Below are positions 33,823 through 42,465 of a stretch of DNA of 64,000 nt, in pieces. The stretch comes from Pedobacter psychrodurus (lineage in GTDB: Bacteria; Bacteroidota; Bacteroidia; Sphingobacteriales; Sphingobacteriaceae). The stretch lies in contig NZ_SJSO01000007.1 in NCBI RefSeq assembly GCF_004331735.1, positions 62,001 through 126,000 on the forward strand. Reading direction: 5' to 3'. The notes under the pieces are model-generated. The model did not search any database and was not told where the DNA came from. It was given only the letters and a program-made list of their open reading frames with translations. The translations under genes were made by a program, and so were the position numbers. How positions within the stretch are numbered: position 1 is the stretch's first letter; the number at the start of each line of letters is the position of its first letter.

Positions 33823-34857
33823 CTAATCAATTAATTTAAGTTCAATATAGGTAATGTTTTTACGTTCTGCTGTATAGCTAATGTGAATGTTGCCACTTTT
33901 ATCCTGAATAATGGCCGGGTAACTATACTCACCTTTATCGTGGTTTTCTAAGGTGTAAATGTCTTGCCAGTTTTTACCATCTGTAGAGATAGCCAATTTC
34001 AAGGTAGAACGTCCTTCCCACCAATTTTTACCTGCGGTTAACGGATTGTAAATGAGCAACTTTCTGCCATCTTTTAAGGTTACTGCATCGCTACCCGAAT
34101 TTGGATTAGGCAATTGAGTAGCCTTAAGTTTTGACCAGGTTTCACCGTTATCTTCCGACCAGCTTTCTACAATCACATTCTGTCTGCTTCTGCATAATAG
34201 TTGTAATTTCCCGTTCTGATAGGTTAAGATTGAGGGTTGTATAACGCCGAAAGTATCACAGTTAATTTCAATTTTCTTCCAGTTTTTTCCTTTTCCATCT
34301 GATTTTTCAATATGGATTTTCCAAGTCTTTTCATCCAAACTTTCTGTACTTGATGGATAAAGGATTACCCCATTTTTAAGCTGAATGGGTTTGTTTTTTA
34401 TCGGACCGAGGAAACCATTTGGGAGTTTTTTTGCTATTGACCATGTTTTGCCATCATTAACGGATGTTTTGTATTCCGCCCACCATGCTCTTGGATTTGG
34501 TCCAACCTTATAATGCAGAAATAAAGTTCCATTTTTGGTTTTAAAAAGCACAGGATTCCAGCAGGCAAATCTGCTTGTATCGTTTTTTATTCCATTTGCT
34601 ATTTCAATTGGTTGACTCCATTGTGTCCCGGTTTTTATTGAGGACCAGATTACAACGTCTTTACTTCCTTCATGTTTACCGCCAAACCAGGCTGCCATTA
34701 TTTTTCCCTTACCCAAATCAACCAAGGTTGAGGCGTGACAGGCCTCGAATGGAGCCTTTTCAAAAATAGTGGTCGACTGAATAATCTCTACTTTTTGCGC
34801 ATAAATGCTCAAATAAGGAAAAATGAGTATAATAACAATCGAAAGATATCTAAGCAT
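33823..34857 (-). CDS. Sialidase-like BNR-repeat secreted protein
   Basis: The 344-residue protein has a signal peptide ending IYAQ (residue 21) and a six-bladed beta-propeller pattern. Asp-box-like repeats such as SVNDGKTW, SEDNGETWSK and STDGKNWQ are visible. The opening FEACHASTLVDLGKGKIMAAWFGG and SSTESLD fit the bacterial exo-alpha-sialidase-like family, including proteins that do not act on sialic acid. It is 6 nt downstream of the ABC ATPase gene, so co-transcription is likely. No SusC/SusD or sialic-acid catabolic gene lies nearby. Confidence 0.83.
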   Translation of the reverse strand: MLRYLSIVIILIFPYLSIYAQKVEIIQSTTIFEKAPFEACHASTLVDLGKGKIMAAWFGGKHEGSKDVVIWSSIKTGTQWSQPIEIANGIKNDTSRFACWNPVLFKTKNGTLFLHYKVGPNPRAWWAEYKTSVNDGKTWSIAKKLPNGFLGPIKNKPIQLKNGVILYPSSTESLDEKTWKIHIEKSDGKGKNWKKIEINCDTFGVIQPSILTYQNGKLQLLCRSRQNVIVESWSEDNGETWSKLKATQLPNPNSGSDAVTLKDGRKLLIYNPLTAGKNWWEGRSTLKLAISTDGKNWQDIYTLENHDKGEYSYPAIIQDKSGNIHISYTAERKNITYIELKLID

Positions 34858-34863
34858 TTTCTA

Positions 34864-36570
34864 TTATTGGTGTCCCGGAATGGCCTCAATCAATTTTCTG
34901 GTGTACTCTGCTTTTGGTGCATAAAAAATCTGTTCTGGAAAACCTTCTTCTTCGATTTTTCCTTTGTTCATCACCAAAATACGGTCTGAAATGTGTTTTA
35001 CAACGGCCAGGTCGTGAGAAATGAAGATATAGGTGAGTCCGAATTCGCGTTGTAAATCTTTAATCAGGTTTAAAACCTGCGCCTGCACAGAAACATCTAA
35101 AGCAGATACCGATTCGTCGCAAATGATAAATTTAGGTTCTAAAGCTAACGCTCTCGCGATAACTACCCGCTGTCTTTGTCCGCCACTAAATTCATGCGGA
35201 TATCGGTTAAAGTGTTCTTCTTTTAAGCCCACCTTATGGAGTAACTCCAGTACCTTCTTTTTGCGTTCAGTATCGTTATGATGTAATTTATGCACCTGCA
35301 ATGGCTCCAGAATAGATTGACCGATACTTAATTTAGGATTTAATGAAGCGTAAGGGTCTTGAAAAATGATCTGTATATCTTTCCTTAACTTTCGTAAAGC
35401 TGTTTTGCTGATGTGCGTAATGTCTTCTCCGTTAAAGACAATATGACCTGATGTAGGCTGGATTAACCTTAAAATGGTACGTCCTAAAGTGGTTTTACCA
35501 CAGCCTGATTCTCCAACCAAACCTAAAGTTTCGCCAGGAAAAACCTCAAAATTTAACTGGTCAACGGCTTTAACATAATCGGTTGTTTTACCGAAAAGAC
35601 CATTGTGGATCGGGTACCAGGTACAAAGATCTTTAATCTGAAGTAAAGGTTTCTGGGCGTAAAGTTTTTCCCTTCGGGCAGCAATTTCAGCTACCGTTAA
35701 TTGGTTTGATGCCTGTAAATGTGCAGAAGCGTCATCAATTTTTCCGGTAAGGAAATCGGCCACCACAGGTAATTTTTTTAATTGCAGACTAGGTGAGGGG
35801 CGACAGGCAAGCAAACCTTTGGTGTATGGATGTTGCGGGTTTTCGAAAATAGATTTTGCCGGACCTTGTTCTACAATTTCACCTTTGTACATTACGGCCA
35901 AATCATCAGCAATTTCATTTACCACACCTAGATCGTGCGAAATAAAAATCATTGCCATATTGCGTTCCTGCTTAAGTTTTAAGAGAAGTTGCAAGATTGT
36001 TTTCTGAACGGTTACATCTAATGCCGTGGTGGGTTCATCGGCTATTAATAATTTTGGATCGCAGCTTAAAGCCATGGCAATCATTACCCTTTGCTTTTGT
36101 CCGCCTGAGATTTGGTGTGGGTAACTATCAAATATTTTTTCGGGCCGGGGTAATTGTACCTCGTTAAACAATGCAATCGTATTTTTTTTGGCTTCCGCTT
36201 TATCTACTTTTCGGTGCAGCATAATGGCCTCAGCCACCTGGTACCCGCAGGTAAAAACAGGATTGAGTGAAGTCATGGGTTCCTGAAAAATCATCGAGAT
36301 CTGGTTTCCCCTGATCTGGCGGATTTCATTCGAGCTGAGATTGAGCAGACTAATATCTTCAAAATCTATATCGCCGGTAATTTTTGCCGCACGTTCATCG
36401 TGCAAGCGCATAATGGAAAAAGATGTAACCGATTTTCCAGAACCAGATTCGCCAACAATACCTAAAACAGTTCCTTTTTTTACATTGAAACTGATCTGTT
36501 TTACCGCTTTAAACCAGGTTTTTTCATCCTGGTTATAGAAATCGATGTTTAAATTTTCTACGTTTAACAT
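34864..36570 (-). CDS. Oligopeptide/dipeptide-type ABC transporter ATPase, two fused domains
   Basis: The 568-residue protein contains two complete ABC domains in one chain, like a DppD-DppF or GsiA fusion. Walker A motifs are GESGSGKS (40-47) and GESGCGKT (353-360). Signatures are ISGGQKQRV and FSGGQRQRV, and Walker B regions are LLIADEP and FIICDES, with the second containing Ser where the first has Pro. Peptide-type C-terminal segments ([11 protein letters not shown]) follow the first domain. The permease and binding-protein genes are not in the window. Its start overlaps the stop of the Imm32-like gene by one base. Confidence 0.92.
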   Translation of the reverse strand: MLNVENLNIDFYNQDEKTWFKAVKQISFNVKKGTVLGIVGESGSGKSVTSFSIMRLHDERAAKITGDIDFEDISLLNLSSNEIRQIRGNQISMIFQEPMTSLNPVFTCGYQVAEAIMLHRKVDKAEAKKNTIALFNEVQLPRPEKIFDSYPHQISGGQKQRVMIAMALSCDPKLLIADEPTTALDVTVQKTILQLLLKLKQERNMAMIFISHDLGVVNEIADDLAVMYKGEIVEQGPAKSIFENPQHPYTKGLLACRPSPSLQLKKLPVVADFLTGKIDDASAHLQASNQLTVAEIAARREKLYAQKPLLQIKDLCTWYPIHNGLFGKTTDYVKAVDQLNFEVFPGETLGLVGESGCGKTTLGRTILRLIQPTSGHIVFNGEDITHISKTALRKLRKDIQIIFQDPYASLNPKLSIGQSILEPLQVHKLHHNDTERKKKVLELLHKVGLKEEHFNRYPHEFSGGQRQRVVIARALALEPKFIICDESVSALDVSVQAQVLNLIKDLQREFGLTYIFISHDLAVVKHISDRILVMNKGKIEEEGFPEQIFYAPKAEYTRKLIEAIPGHQ

Positions 36571-36833
36571 TAGATTTTAGTAATCACAAGTTCTTTTGAT
36601 CCGGTTTCTAAGCTATTATATTCATCGAAGTGACAGTGACGACCGACTGGAGTTTCATCTTGTGCTAAAAAGAGTAAGTGTTTCGCAAGGGAGATTAATC
36701 CTTCTTTGTTAGCGGTAATAACAATTTGATCTTCAACTATATCAGTTTCTATGGTAAACCCATCCTCCCAGCTATAAATTATACCTCTTTCTTTAGAATA
36801 TTTTGGGATATTTAGTTTTAACTCTATCATCAT
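36570..36833 (-). CDS. Imm32-like (immunity-protein-like) small protein
   Basis: The 87-residue protein has the pattern I associate with the Imm32 family: VITANKEGLISLAKHLLFLA, then HCHFDEYNSLETGSKELVI. Imm32 was named as a presumed immunity partner of polymorphic toxins. No toxin gene is nearby, so the role here is open. It begins right at the stop of the exonuclease gene and overlaps the ABC gene by one base (TAATG), so it is translated as part of that operon. An alternative ATG lies one codon later. Confidence 0.65.
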   Translation of the reverse strand: MMIELKLNIPKYSKERGIIYSWEDGFTIETDIVEDQIVITANKEGLISLAKHLLFLAQDETPVGRHCHFDEYNSLETGSKELVITKI

Positions 36834-37571
36834 TTAGGTTACAATGGTAATGTTTTCTGCCGAAATTACATCCATTTCTTTAAATTTTAACAATACCTGA
36901 GCAGTAGTAATTACATCTTTCTGGCAATAGGTAACAATTCTATTAAGATTTTTTTCTTCGTAATAAACTTGCCTTACCTGCGCGCCGTTAATATCATCTT
37001 TAGGTGTAGGGATATCTAAAATAGCGGCTAGCAGGTTTAAGGAAGTGAAATGTTTATAATCGCCGAATTTCCAAAGTTCCATCGTATCAATATGGTTTAC
37101 CTCCCAAGGTTTTTTACCCGAAAGCTGTAATTGAACCGGAATTTCTATGCCGTTAACCAATAGCCTTCGGCATAAATAGGGAAAATCGAACTCTTTTCCA
37201 TTATGCGCACAGAACATCAAGGTGGGCATTTGTTTACTTAATAAAGCAGAAAACTGTAGCAGCATTTCTTTTTCATCATGGCCAAAAATAGATTTAATGC
37301 GCAATGAGCAGGATTTGCCCTGAACGCTGAAAATCCCCATGCTAATGCAGATGATCTTACCAAATTCGGCCATAATGCCGGCTTTTTCGTAAAATTCTTC
37401 AGGCGTTTGGTCTTGATTTCTTTGATAATGTGTTTTTTGTTCCCAAAGTTCCTGGAAATGGGGAGGTACATCTTGAAAAGATGGATATTGAGGCACAGTT
37501 TCGATATCGATAACCATTACCTGATTGAGATCTAACGCCTTTAGCATACATAGGTAGTTTTCAATTAACAA
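36834..37571 (-). CDS. PolB-like 3'-5' exonuclease (DEDDy RNase H fold)
   Basis: The 245-residue protein has the exonuclease motifs of DEDDy enzymes: VIDIETVP (Exo I, about 21-28), AHNGKEFDFPYLCRRL (Exo II) and YCQKDVITTAQV (Exo III with Tyr and Asp). This matches the stand-alone exonuclease family related to the N-domain of DNA polymerase B. It probably trims nucleic-acid 3' ends; the substrate is unknown. A second ATG at 37550 could be the start. It heads a tightly packed minus-strand unit with the Imm32-like, ABC and sialidase-like genes. Confidence 0.85.
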   Translation of the reverse strand: MLIENYLCMLKALDLNQVMVIDIETVPQYPSFQDVPPHFQELWEQKTHYQRNQDQTPEEFYEKAGIMAEFGKIICISMGIFSVQGKSCSLRIKSIFGHDEKEMLLQFSALLSKQMPTLMFCAHNGKEFDFPYLCRRLLVNGIEIPVQLQLSGKKPWEVNHIDTMELWKFGDYKHFTSLNLLAAILDIPTPKDDINGAQVRQVYYEEKNLNRIVTYCQKDVITTAQVLLKFKEMDVISAENITIVT

Positions 37572-37631
37572 TTTACAATTTTCAATTCAAAATCTTCTAT
37601 GCAAACCATTAAACATTACAACAATATTTTA

Positions 37632-37639
37632 TAAGTTTG
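37632..37639 (+). promoter_or_regulatory. -7 promoter element TAAGTTTG of the DUF1579 gene
   Basis: An exact TAnnTTTG match ends 4 nt before the ATG at 37644, so the transcript would be leaderless or nearly so. The -33 region (about 37608-37612) has no TTG, which lowers confidence. Confidence 0.4.
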
Positions 37640-37643
37640 GATT

Positions 37644-38141
37644 ATGGCGATAAGTAAATTTGAGCAATCTTTAATAGACGGTGCTCACCAAAAGCTTCAA
37701 AGTTTAATGGGTAACTGGAAAGGCATAACCAAAACCTGGTTCGAAAAGGATATACTGGCAGATGAATCTCCAGCTGAAGCAAAAATTACTTCAATTTTGG
37801 GTAACCGTTTTATATCTCTAGATTACCAAGGAAGTTTGGAAGGAAAACCTTTTGAAGGCAAAATGATTATTGGTTTCGATATTCCTTACCAAAGATTTAC
37901 GACCAGTTGGATGGATAGTTTCCACATGGGCACGCAGATTATGCTTTCGAGTGGCGAAGCTACAGCAAATGGTTTTTTAGTTTTTGGTGAATACGGGAGT
38001 CCTGAATATGGAGAACAGCTTTGGGGTTGGAGAACCACGTTGGAACTGATCAGTGCCGATGAAATTGTATTAACCGCATATAACGTTTCGCCAGAAGGGG
38101 AAGAGGCAAAAGCTACTGAAACGGTTTATAAGAGGGGATAG
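37644..38141 (+). CDS. DUF1579 family protein
   Basis: The 165-residue protein shows the DUF1579 beta-barrel pattern: GNWKGITKTWF, LGNRFISLDYQGS, FEGKMIIGFDIPYQRFTTSW and the C-terminal WRTTLELISADEIVLTAY. The fold is lipocalin-like and a ligand-binding role is possible; none is proven. No signal peptide is seen. It is a single gene, divergent from the exonuclease operon, and ends just before a palindromic repeat. Confidence 0.82.
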   Translation: MAISKFEQSLIDGAHQKLQSLMGNWKGITKTWFEKDILADESPAEAKITSILGNRFISLDYQGSLEGKPFEGKMIIGFDIPYQRFTTSWMDSFHMGTQIMLSSGEATANGFLVFGEYGSPEYGEQLWGWRTTLELISADEIVLTAYNVSPEGEEAKATETVYKRG

Positions 38142-38153
38142 ATTTAGAAAGGT

Positions 38154-38230
38154 CGTCATTCCCAACTTGATTGGGAATCTTAATGCTTCATGTAAAATGC
38201 ATTAAGATTCCCGCATGCGCGAGAATGACG
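38154..38230. repeat. Palindromic repeat CGTCATTCCC...GAATGACG, copy 2
   Basis: The arms CGTCATTCCCAACTTGATTG and GCATGCGCGAGAATGACG plus inner TTAATGC/GCATTAA pairing form a near-complete hairpin. It matches the copy at 8167-8252 and sits between convergent genes. Confidence 0.75.
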
Positions 38231-38243
38231 TACCGTAAAAAAA

Positions 38244-39140
38244 CTAAAATAAGCTTGGCGAAGCCTGATTGGCCATTACCGGAATCTTTAAATCGGTTCC
38301 TACAGCTTTATTCAGTTTCTCCGTGAAATAAGCTGAAAATAGTGGAGAAGATAACTCTATATTTTGATGGACAAAGAAATACAAGTTTTGTAATCCCTGT
38401 TCTTTCCAGCTTACAATTCTTTCAATCCAATCATCTAATCGCTTCTTGTCAATATCATCATCATTGGCGCCAACGAAACGTACAAAGGCCGTGGGCGAGG
38501 TTAAACGCATATGCAACATATCTCTTCTGCCGGCAGTATCAACAATAATATTGGCAACACCATTTTCCTGAAACAATTGTGCAAATTCGTTTGCTATGGC
38601 AGGATTTGAAAACCATTCTTCGTTTCTCACTTCAACGCCCAGCGGAATTACCTTTGGAAACTCATTGATTACAATTTTTAGCCTTTCGAAATCTTTTGGT
38701 TTAAAATTATCATGCAATTGAAGAAAAGCCATTCCAAGTTTATCCTCAAAATTGCTGATTGCATCGCAGTATTGCTCAACAGGTTCTTTAACGTTGATCA
38801 ATCTTTTAAAATGACTGATGGTATTGGTCAGTTTTGGGAAAAACTTAAAATCTGCAGGTGTTTTTTGCGTCCATGTAATTACTTGCTCACGGCTTGGCAT
38901 GCCATAAAAGGTGGCATTTAACTCAATGGAATTAAATTGAGTAGAATAATAAGTCAGCTCGTCTTTCGTGCCTTTTGGATAAAAACCCTTTAAATCTGCC
39001 TTATTCCATTTGGCACAACCAACATAAGCCTGGAAAGATTGTTTAGGTTTATTTGCTTTCAAAACTGTTGCTGTTTCAGGAGCATCAGCCGGAAGGGTAT
39101 AATCTATAATCGAAGCGTCGTCTACTTTGCCGAATTGCAT
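38244..39140 (-). CDS. DUF72 family protein
   Basis: The 298-residue protein has the TIM-barrel-like DUF72 (YecE) pattern: YVGCAKWNKADLKGFYP, YYSTQFNSIELNATFYGMP, a LQLHDNFKP strand, VEVRNEEWF, and YFFVHQN near the end. The family function is unknown; a role linked to DNA or RNA metabolism has been proposed for relatives. It is a single minus-strand gene. Upstream is a degenerate AAGGTTTTAGGTGTAAGG tract with no clear promoter. Confidence 0.86.
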   Translation of the reverse strand: MQFGKVDDASIIDYTLPADAPETATVLKANKPKQSFQAYVGCAKWNKADLKGFYPKGTKDELTYYSTQFNSIELNATFYGMPSREQVITWTQKTPADFKFFPKLTNTISHFKRLINVKEPVEQYCDAISNFEDKLGMAFLQLHDNFKPKDFERLKIVINEFPKVIPLGVEVRNEEWFSNPAIANEFAQLFQENGVANIIVDTAGRRDMLHMRLTSPTAFVRFVGANDDDIDKKRLDDWIERIVSWKEQGLQNLYFFVHQNIELSSPLFSAYFTEKLNKAVGTDLKIPVMANQASPSLF

Positions 39141-39320
39141 TTTTAAAGGTTTTAGGTGTAAGGTAAAAGGTTTAAGGCAAAAAAATACCCTAGTTAATTT
39201 AACTAAGGTATTATATTTTGTAAAAATAAGAAACTTGTTCTTTGCTTTAGCTTATTGTGGAAAGTTTATGTTTTTCGTATCTCCAAACTGAGAACTGAAA
39301 ACTTCTAACTGTAAACTGAA

Positions 39321-40709
39321 CTAGTAACCCAGAATCTTCAATACCTGCTTACTGTTCTGTTCCTCTCCAAAAACCTCGAAGTTGAAACTTTCGTCGCGGT
39401 TTCTGCGAATCAATACATGTTTAGGGCTTGGCAACAAACAATGGTGGATACCACCATAACCACTCAATACCTCCTGGTAAGCGCCAGTGTGGAAGAAACC
39501 TAAGTACTGTACTTTACGCGTTTTAGGCATAAATACACTATTCATGTGTGCTTCCTGGTTGTAATAATCCTGCCCGTCGCAGGTAATACCACCTAAGTTA
39601 ACACGTTCGTATTCAGCATCCCAGTTGTTAATTGGTAATAAAATGTATTTTTGGTTTAGTGCCCAAACATCTGGTAAATTGGTAATGAAAGAACCATCTA
39701 ACATTAACCAACGCTCACGGTCATTCTGTTGTTTACGACCCAATACTTTATATAGGATACCAGAAGCCTCGGCAACAGTATATTTACCAAATTCGGTAAT
39801 AATATCTGGTTCCATTACATCGTGGATGGCGCAGATTTCTTTAATCCTTTTTACAATTTCGTTTACCATGTATTCGTAATCGAAATCGAACACCAACGAA
39901 TCTTTAAATGGCATACCACCACCAATATCCAAAGTGTCTAAGTCAGGATTGATTTTTTTGAACTTGCAATAAAGCGTTACATATTTCTCTAACTCGTTCC
40001 AGTAATATGGCGAATCGGTAATACCAGAGTTAATGAAAAAGTGCAATAATTTAACCCTGAAATTAGGATTATGAACGATTTTGTTGTTGTAAAAATCGAT
40101 AATATCTTCCATACGCACACCTAAACGCGAAGTATAGAACTGCGAATCTGGCTGCTCTTCGGCGGCAATACGGATACCTAAATTACAAGGGGTATCGATA
40201 TCAACCTCATCATCAAAAAGGTTAAACTCCTCTTTATTGTCTAAAACAGGGATAATATTGGTATAACCATCATGCAACATATCAATGATATATTGTTTGT
40301 ACTGGTAGGTTTTAAAGCCGTTGCAGATGATGGTGGTATCTTTAGTTAACACACCTTTTTTCTCCAAAGCATCAACCATCGGCATATCAAAAGCCGAAGA
40401 AGTTTCCAGGTGGATGTTGTTTTTTAAAGCTTCTTCTACAATATGCTTAAAGTGCGAGCTTTTTGTACAGTAGCAATATTTGTAATCGCCACGATAATTG
40501 TTCTTTAAAATAGCGGTTTGGAAAAGAATCTTCGCCTGCTGGATCTTCTTACTTACCATTGGTAAATACGTGAAACGTAGGGGAGTACCGTAAGTTTCGA
40601 TCATTTCCATCAGGTTTAAATCCTGAAAATATAATTCATCATCTATAACATCGAAACCCTCCTGAGGGAAACCAACACTTAGATCAAGAAATTCTGAGTA
40701 ACTCTGCAT
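39321..40709 (-). CDS. speA: Arginine decarboxylase (biosynthetic, PLP fold III)
   Basis: The 462-residue protein is an alanine-racemase-fold PLP decarboxylase of the compact Bacteroidota type. It has YCYCTKSSHF with the candidate PLP lysine, HLETSSAFD, LLHFFINSGITDSPYYW, the phosphate loop DIGGGMPFKD and a C-terminal GAYQEVLSGYGG. It makes agmatine from arginine for polyamine synthesis. Other basic-amino-acid or diaminopimelate substrates are less likely given the N-terminal layout. It lies close to deiminase and citrulline-hydrolase genes, which use the same substrate pool. Agmatine-processing genes are not in the window. Confidence 0.86.
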   Translation of the reverse strand: MQSYSEFLDLSVGFPQEGFDVIDDELYFQDLNLMEMIETYGTPLRFTYLPMVSKKIQQAKILFQTAILKNNYRGDYKYCYCTKSSHFKHIVEEALKNNIHLETSSAFDMPMVDALEKKGVLTKDTTIICNGFKTYQYKQYIIDMLHDGYTNIIPVLDNKEEFNLFDDEVDIDTPCNLGIRIAAEEQPDSQFYTSRLGVRMEDIIDFYNNKIVHNPNFRVKLLHFFINSGITDSPYYWNELEKYVTLYCKFKKINPDLDTLDIGGGMPFKDSLVFDFDYEYMVNEIVKRIKEICAIHDVMEPDIITEFGKYTVAEASGILYKVLGRKQQNDRERWLMLDGSFITNLPDVWALNQKYILLPINNWDAEYERVNLGGITCDGQDYYNQEAHMNSVFMPKTRKVQYLGFFHTGAYQEVLSGYGGIHHCLLPSPKHVLIRRNRDESFNFEVFGEEQNSKQVLKILGY

Positions 40710-40985
40710 TTACTTTTAAATAATTTTTGCAAAAATGTAATTTTAAATCGAGAATTAAACGGTATTGATAATATTTTTACTGTAAGGAAACGCTTAGCCT
40801 GATTACTATCTGGTCTTAGCATCTCGCTAAGACTTTCCGTTAAATTTTTTAAAAGACGAAATAAGATTAGTGTTTAACTAATTAATTTGAAAAGTAGGTT
40901 TCAGTTTTATGGATTTACCTGGTAAGGACAGTACTGCTTTGATCTCTTGTTTAGTAAATGAAAGATAATTAAGTTTAAGTAATGA

Positions 40986-41122
40986 TTGGAAAGCAGGTTC
41001 CTGTTTAAATAGGTCGGGGTTGGCCCTGCTCTCCACTTTATCCCGAAGAAAAATCGGGATGTTCGTTCCGATCAGGTTTATGTATTTGGGCTGGTGCTGC
41101 TATTTAGGGTTTAATAGCGAGT
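40986..41122 (+). repeat. Three-hairpin repeat, copy 1 (family of the 19.2-20.2 kb elements)
   Basis: GGAAAGCAGG pairs with CCTGCTCTCC, TCCCGA pairs with TCGGGA (loop AGAAAAA), and GCTATT pairs with AATAGC around TAGGGTTT (41099-41118). The block TTCCGATCAGGTTTATGTATT lies between the second and third hairpins. Copies 2 and 3 at 41869 and 42123 have the same orientation. The rest of the gap 40710-40985 shows no gene. Confidence 0.75.
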
Positions 41123-41148
41123 AGGCTAATCAATCATCAAATAACGTT

Positions 41149-41727
41149 TTATCCTTTGCGGAGATATTTGGTTAAAATTATGATAGTTTGTCCTTCAACC
41201 TTACCTTCAATTTGTTCGATGTTATCATGAACTAATCGGATATTTTTAACTACAGTACCTAGTTTAGCGCTCAAAGTTGAGCCTTTAACATCCAACGTTT
41301 TTACCAAAACAACAGTGTCGCCGTCAAATAAGCGCGTGCCGTTGCTGTCCTGATGAAATTCTACCGTTCCATCTTGCTCATGGTCGCCGGTTTTTTTAGC
41401 CCACTCCAAAGTTTCATCTTCAAGGTATAAAATATCCAGACTATCTGCTGCCCAGCCTTCATTTCTTAGCCTGCTCAACATTCTCCAGGCAACAACCTGT
41501 ACAGGGGCAAATTCCGACCACATGGTTTCTGTTAATATTTTCCAGTGGTTTGGTGCAAGCTGTTCCGTTTTTTCAATCTGATCTAAGCAGGTTTTACAAA
41601 CTAAAATGCTGTTATCGCTATTGGCATTGCTGCTTGGTGGCACTTCGTACACCGATAAATTGATTTCAGCGGTGCATAATTCGCATTTATTGCCCGAACG
41701 GGTCTGTAATTCTTGTGTTAAAGACAT
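41149..41727 (-). CDS. PhnA-family protein
   Basis: The 192-residue protein has an N-terminal zinc-ribbon-like part (CELC...CKTC, about residues 16-44), a central region with DILYLEDETLEWA, and the C-terminal PhnA SH3-like domain (LFDGDTVVLVKTLDVKGS and a GTVVKNIRLV strand). PhnA homologues are often called alkylphosphonate-utilisation proteins, but no phosphonate genes are present here and the function is uncertain. Structured repeats lie directly after it and in front of it. Confidence 0.87.
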   Translation of the reverse strand: MSLTQELQTRSGNKCELCTAEINLSVYEVPPSSNANSDNSILVCKTCLDQIEKTEQLAPNHWKILTETMWSEFAPVQVVAWRMLSRLRNEGWAADSLDILYLEDETLEWAKKTGDHEQDGTVEFHQDSNGTRLFDGDTVVLVKTLDVKGSTLSAKLGTVVKNIRLVHDNIEQIEGKVEGQTIIILTKYLRKG

Positions 41728-41780
41728 ATTGATAACGGATTTTTGGCGAAAGTAATAAAAGTAATTGGAATCAAGTGGAT

Positions 41781-41832
41781 CGTCATTTCGACCGCAGTGC
41801 TCTAAAGGAGCTCATTTAGAGGAGAAATCTTG
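41781..41832. repeat. Half copy of the CGTCATTTCGACC palindrome
   Basis: CGTCATTTCGACCGCAGTGC and GGAGAAATCTTG match the left arm of the palindromes at 42319 and 53140. A short CTCTAAAGGAG hairpin is inserted and the right arm is missing. Confidence 0.5.
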
Positions 41833-41868
41833 TTATTATAATAGGTTTTGTTTGATAGAAAAGGAAAT

Positions 41869-42022
41869 GAATGTTTTTTGATCATTTGGAAAGCAGGTTT
41901 CTGTTTTTATCAGTTTGGGTTAGTCCTGCTCTCCACTTTATTCAGAAGAAAAATCGGGATATTCGTTCCGATCAGGTTTATTGAAATTAGGATATTGCTG
42001 CTATTTAGGGTTTAATAGCGAG
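41869..42022 (+). repeat. Three-hairpin repeat, copy 2
   Basis: It begins with TGAATGTTTTTTGATCATTT, then shows the same three stems as copy 1 (GGAAAGCAGG/CCTGCTCTCC, a TTCAGAAGAAAAATCGGG loop region, and GCTATTTAGGG/AATAGC). The leading 20 nt are shared with copy 3, so these two duplicated as a longer unit. Confidence 0.72.
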
Positions 42023-42122
42023 CGTACTTATGCGACAGATTTTCAGTGTTTTCTGTGATTCTGTGGCAAAAATAAAAATGGTTCGTGGAGGCACGAACCA
42101 CGGCGTTGAAATATAAACAGAT

Positions 42123-42277
42123 ATGAATGTTTTTTGATCATTTGGAAAGCAGGTTCCTGTTTTTATCGGTTTGGGTTAGTCCTGCTCTCCACTTTATCCC
42201 GAAGAAAAATCGGGATGTTCGTTCCGATCAGGTTTATGTATTTGGGCTGGTACTGCTATTTGGGGTTTAATAGCGAG
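42123..42277 (+). repeat. Three-hairpin repeat, copy 3
   Basis: Same unit as copy 2, about 100 nt further on. The third hairpin carries TTGGGGTTT in the loop in place of TTAGGGTTT. The compensating arms are intact. Confidence 0.72.
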
Positions 42278-42318
42278 TGCGAACTTTTTAAAGAAAAAGT
42301 CTTTATTTTGAAAAGTAT

Positions 42319-42412
42319 CGTCATTTCGACCGTAGTGGAGAAATCTTTAAAGTTTCCAATAAACATAGTCCAAAGATTTCTCCATTTCGCTGCACTCCAG
42401 TCGAAATGACGA
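42319..42412. repeat. Long palindromic repeat CGTCATTTCGACC...GTCGAAATGACG
   Basis: The arms CGTCATTTCGACCGTAGTGG and CACTCCAGTCGAAATGACG, with inner GAGAAATCTTT/AAAGATTTCTC, form a near-complete hairpin of about 94 nt. It lies between two groups of other repeats and the ctlX gene. Confidence 0.75.
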
Positions 42413-42465
42413 CTGATTTTAATAACTCATTTCCATGGCTTTGGTCCACCAGCTAATCTTTTTAG

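Noticed and set aside
36570..36833. Toxin-immunity module
   Set aside because: An Imm32-like gene alone, with no polymorphic toxin nearby, is not enough to call a toxin-immunity system.
41149..41727. Phosphonate metabolism locus suggested by the PhnA name
   Set aside because: No phn transport or C-P lyase genes are present; the PhnA family name does not establish that role.
42134..42409. 91-codon plus-strand open frame
   Set aside because: It runs across one three-hairpin repeat and one long palindrome; the equivalent repeats elsewhere are not open in the same frame.
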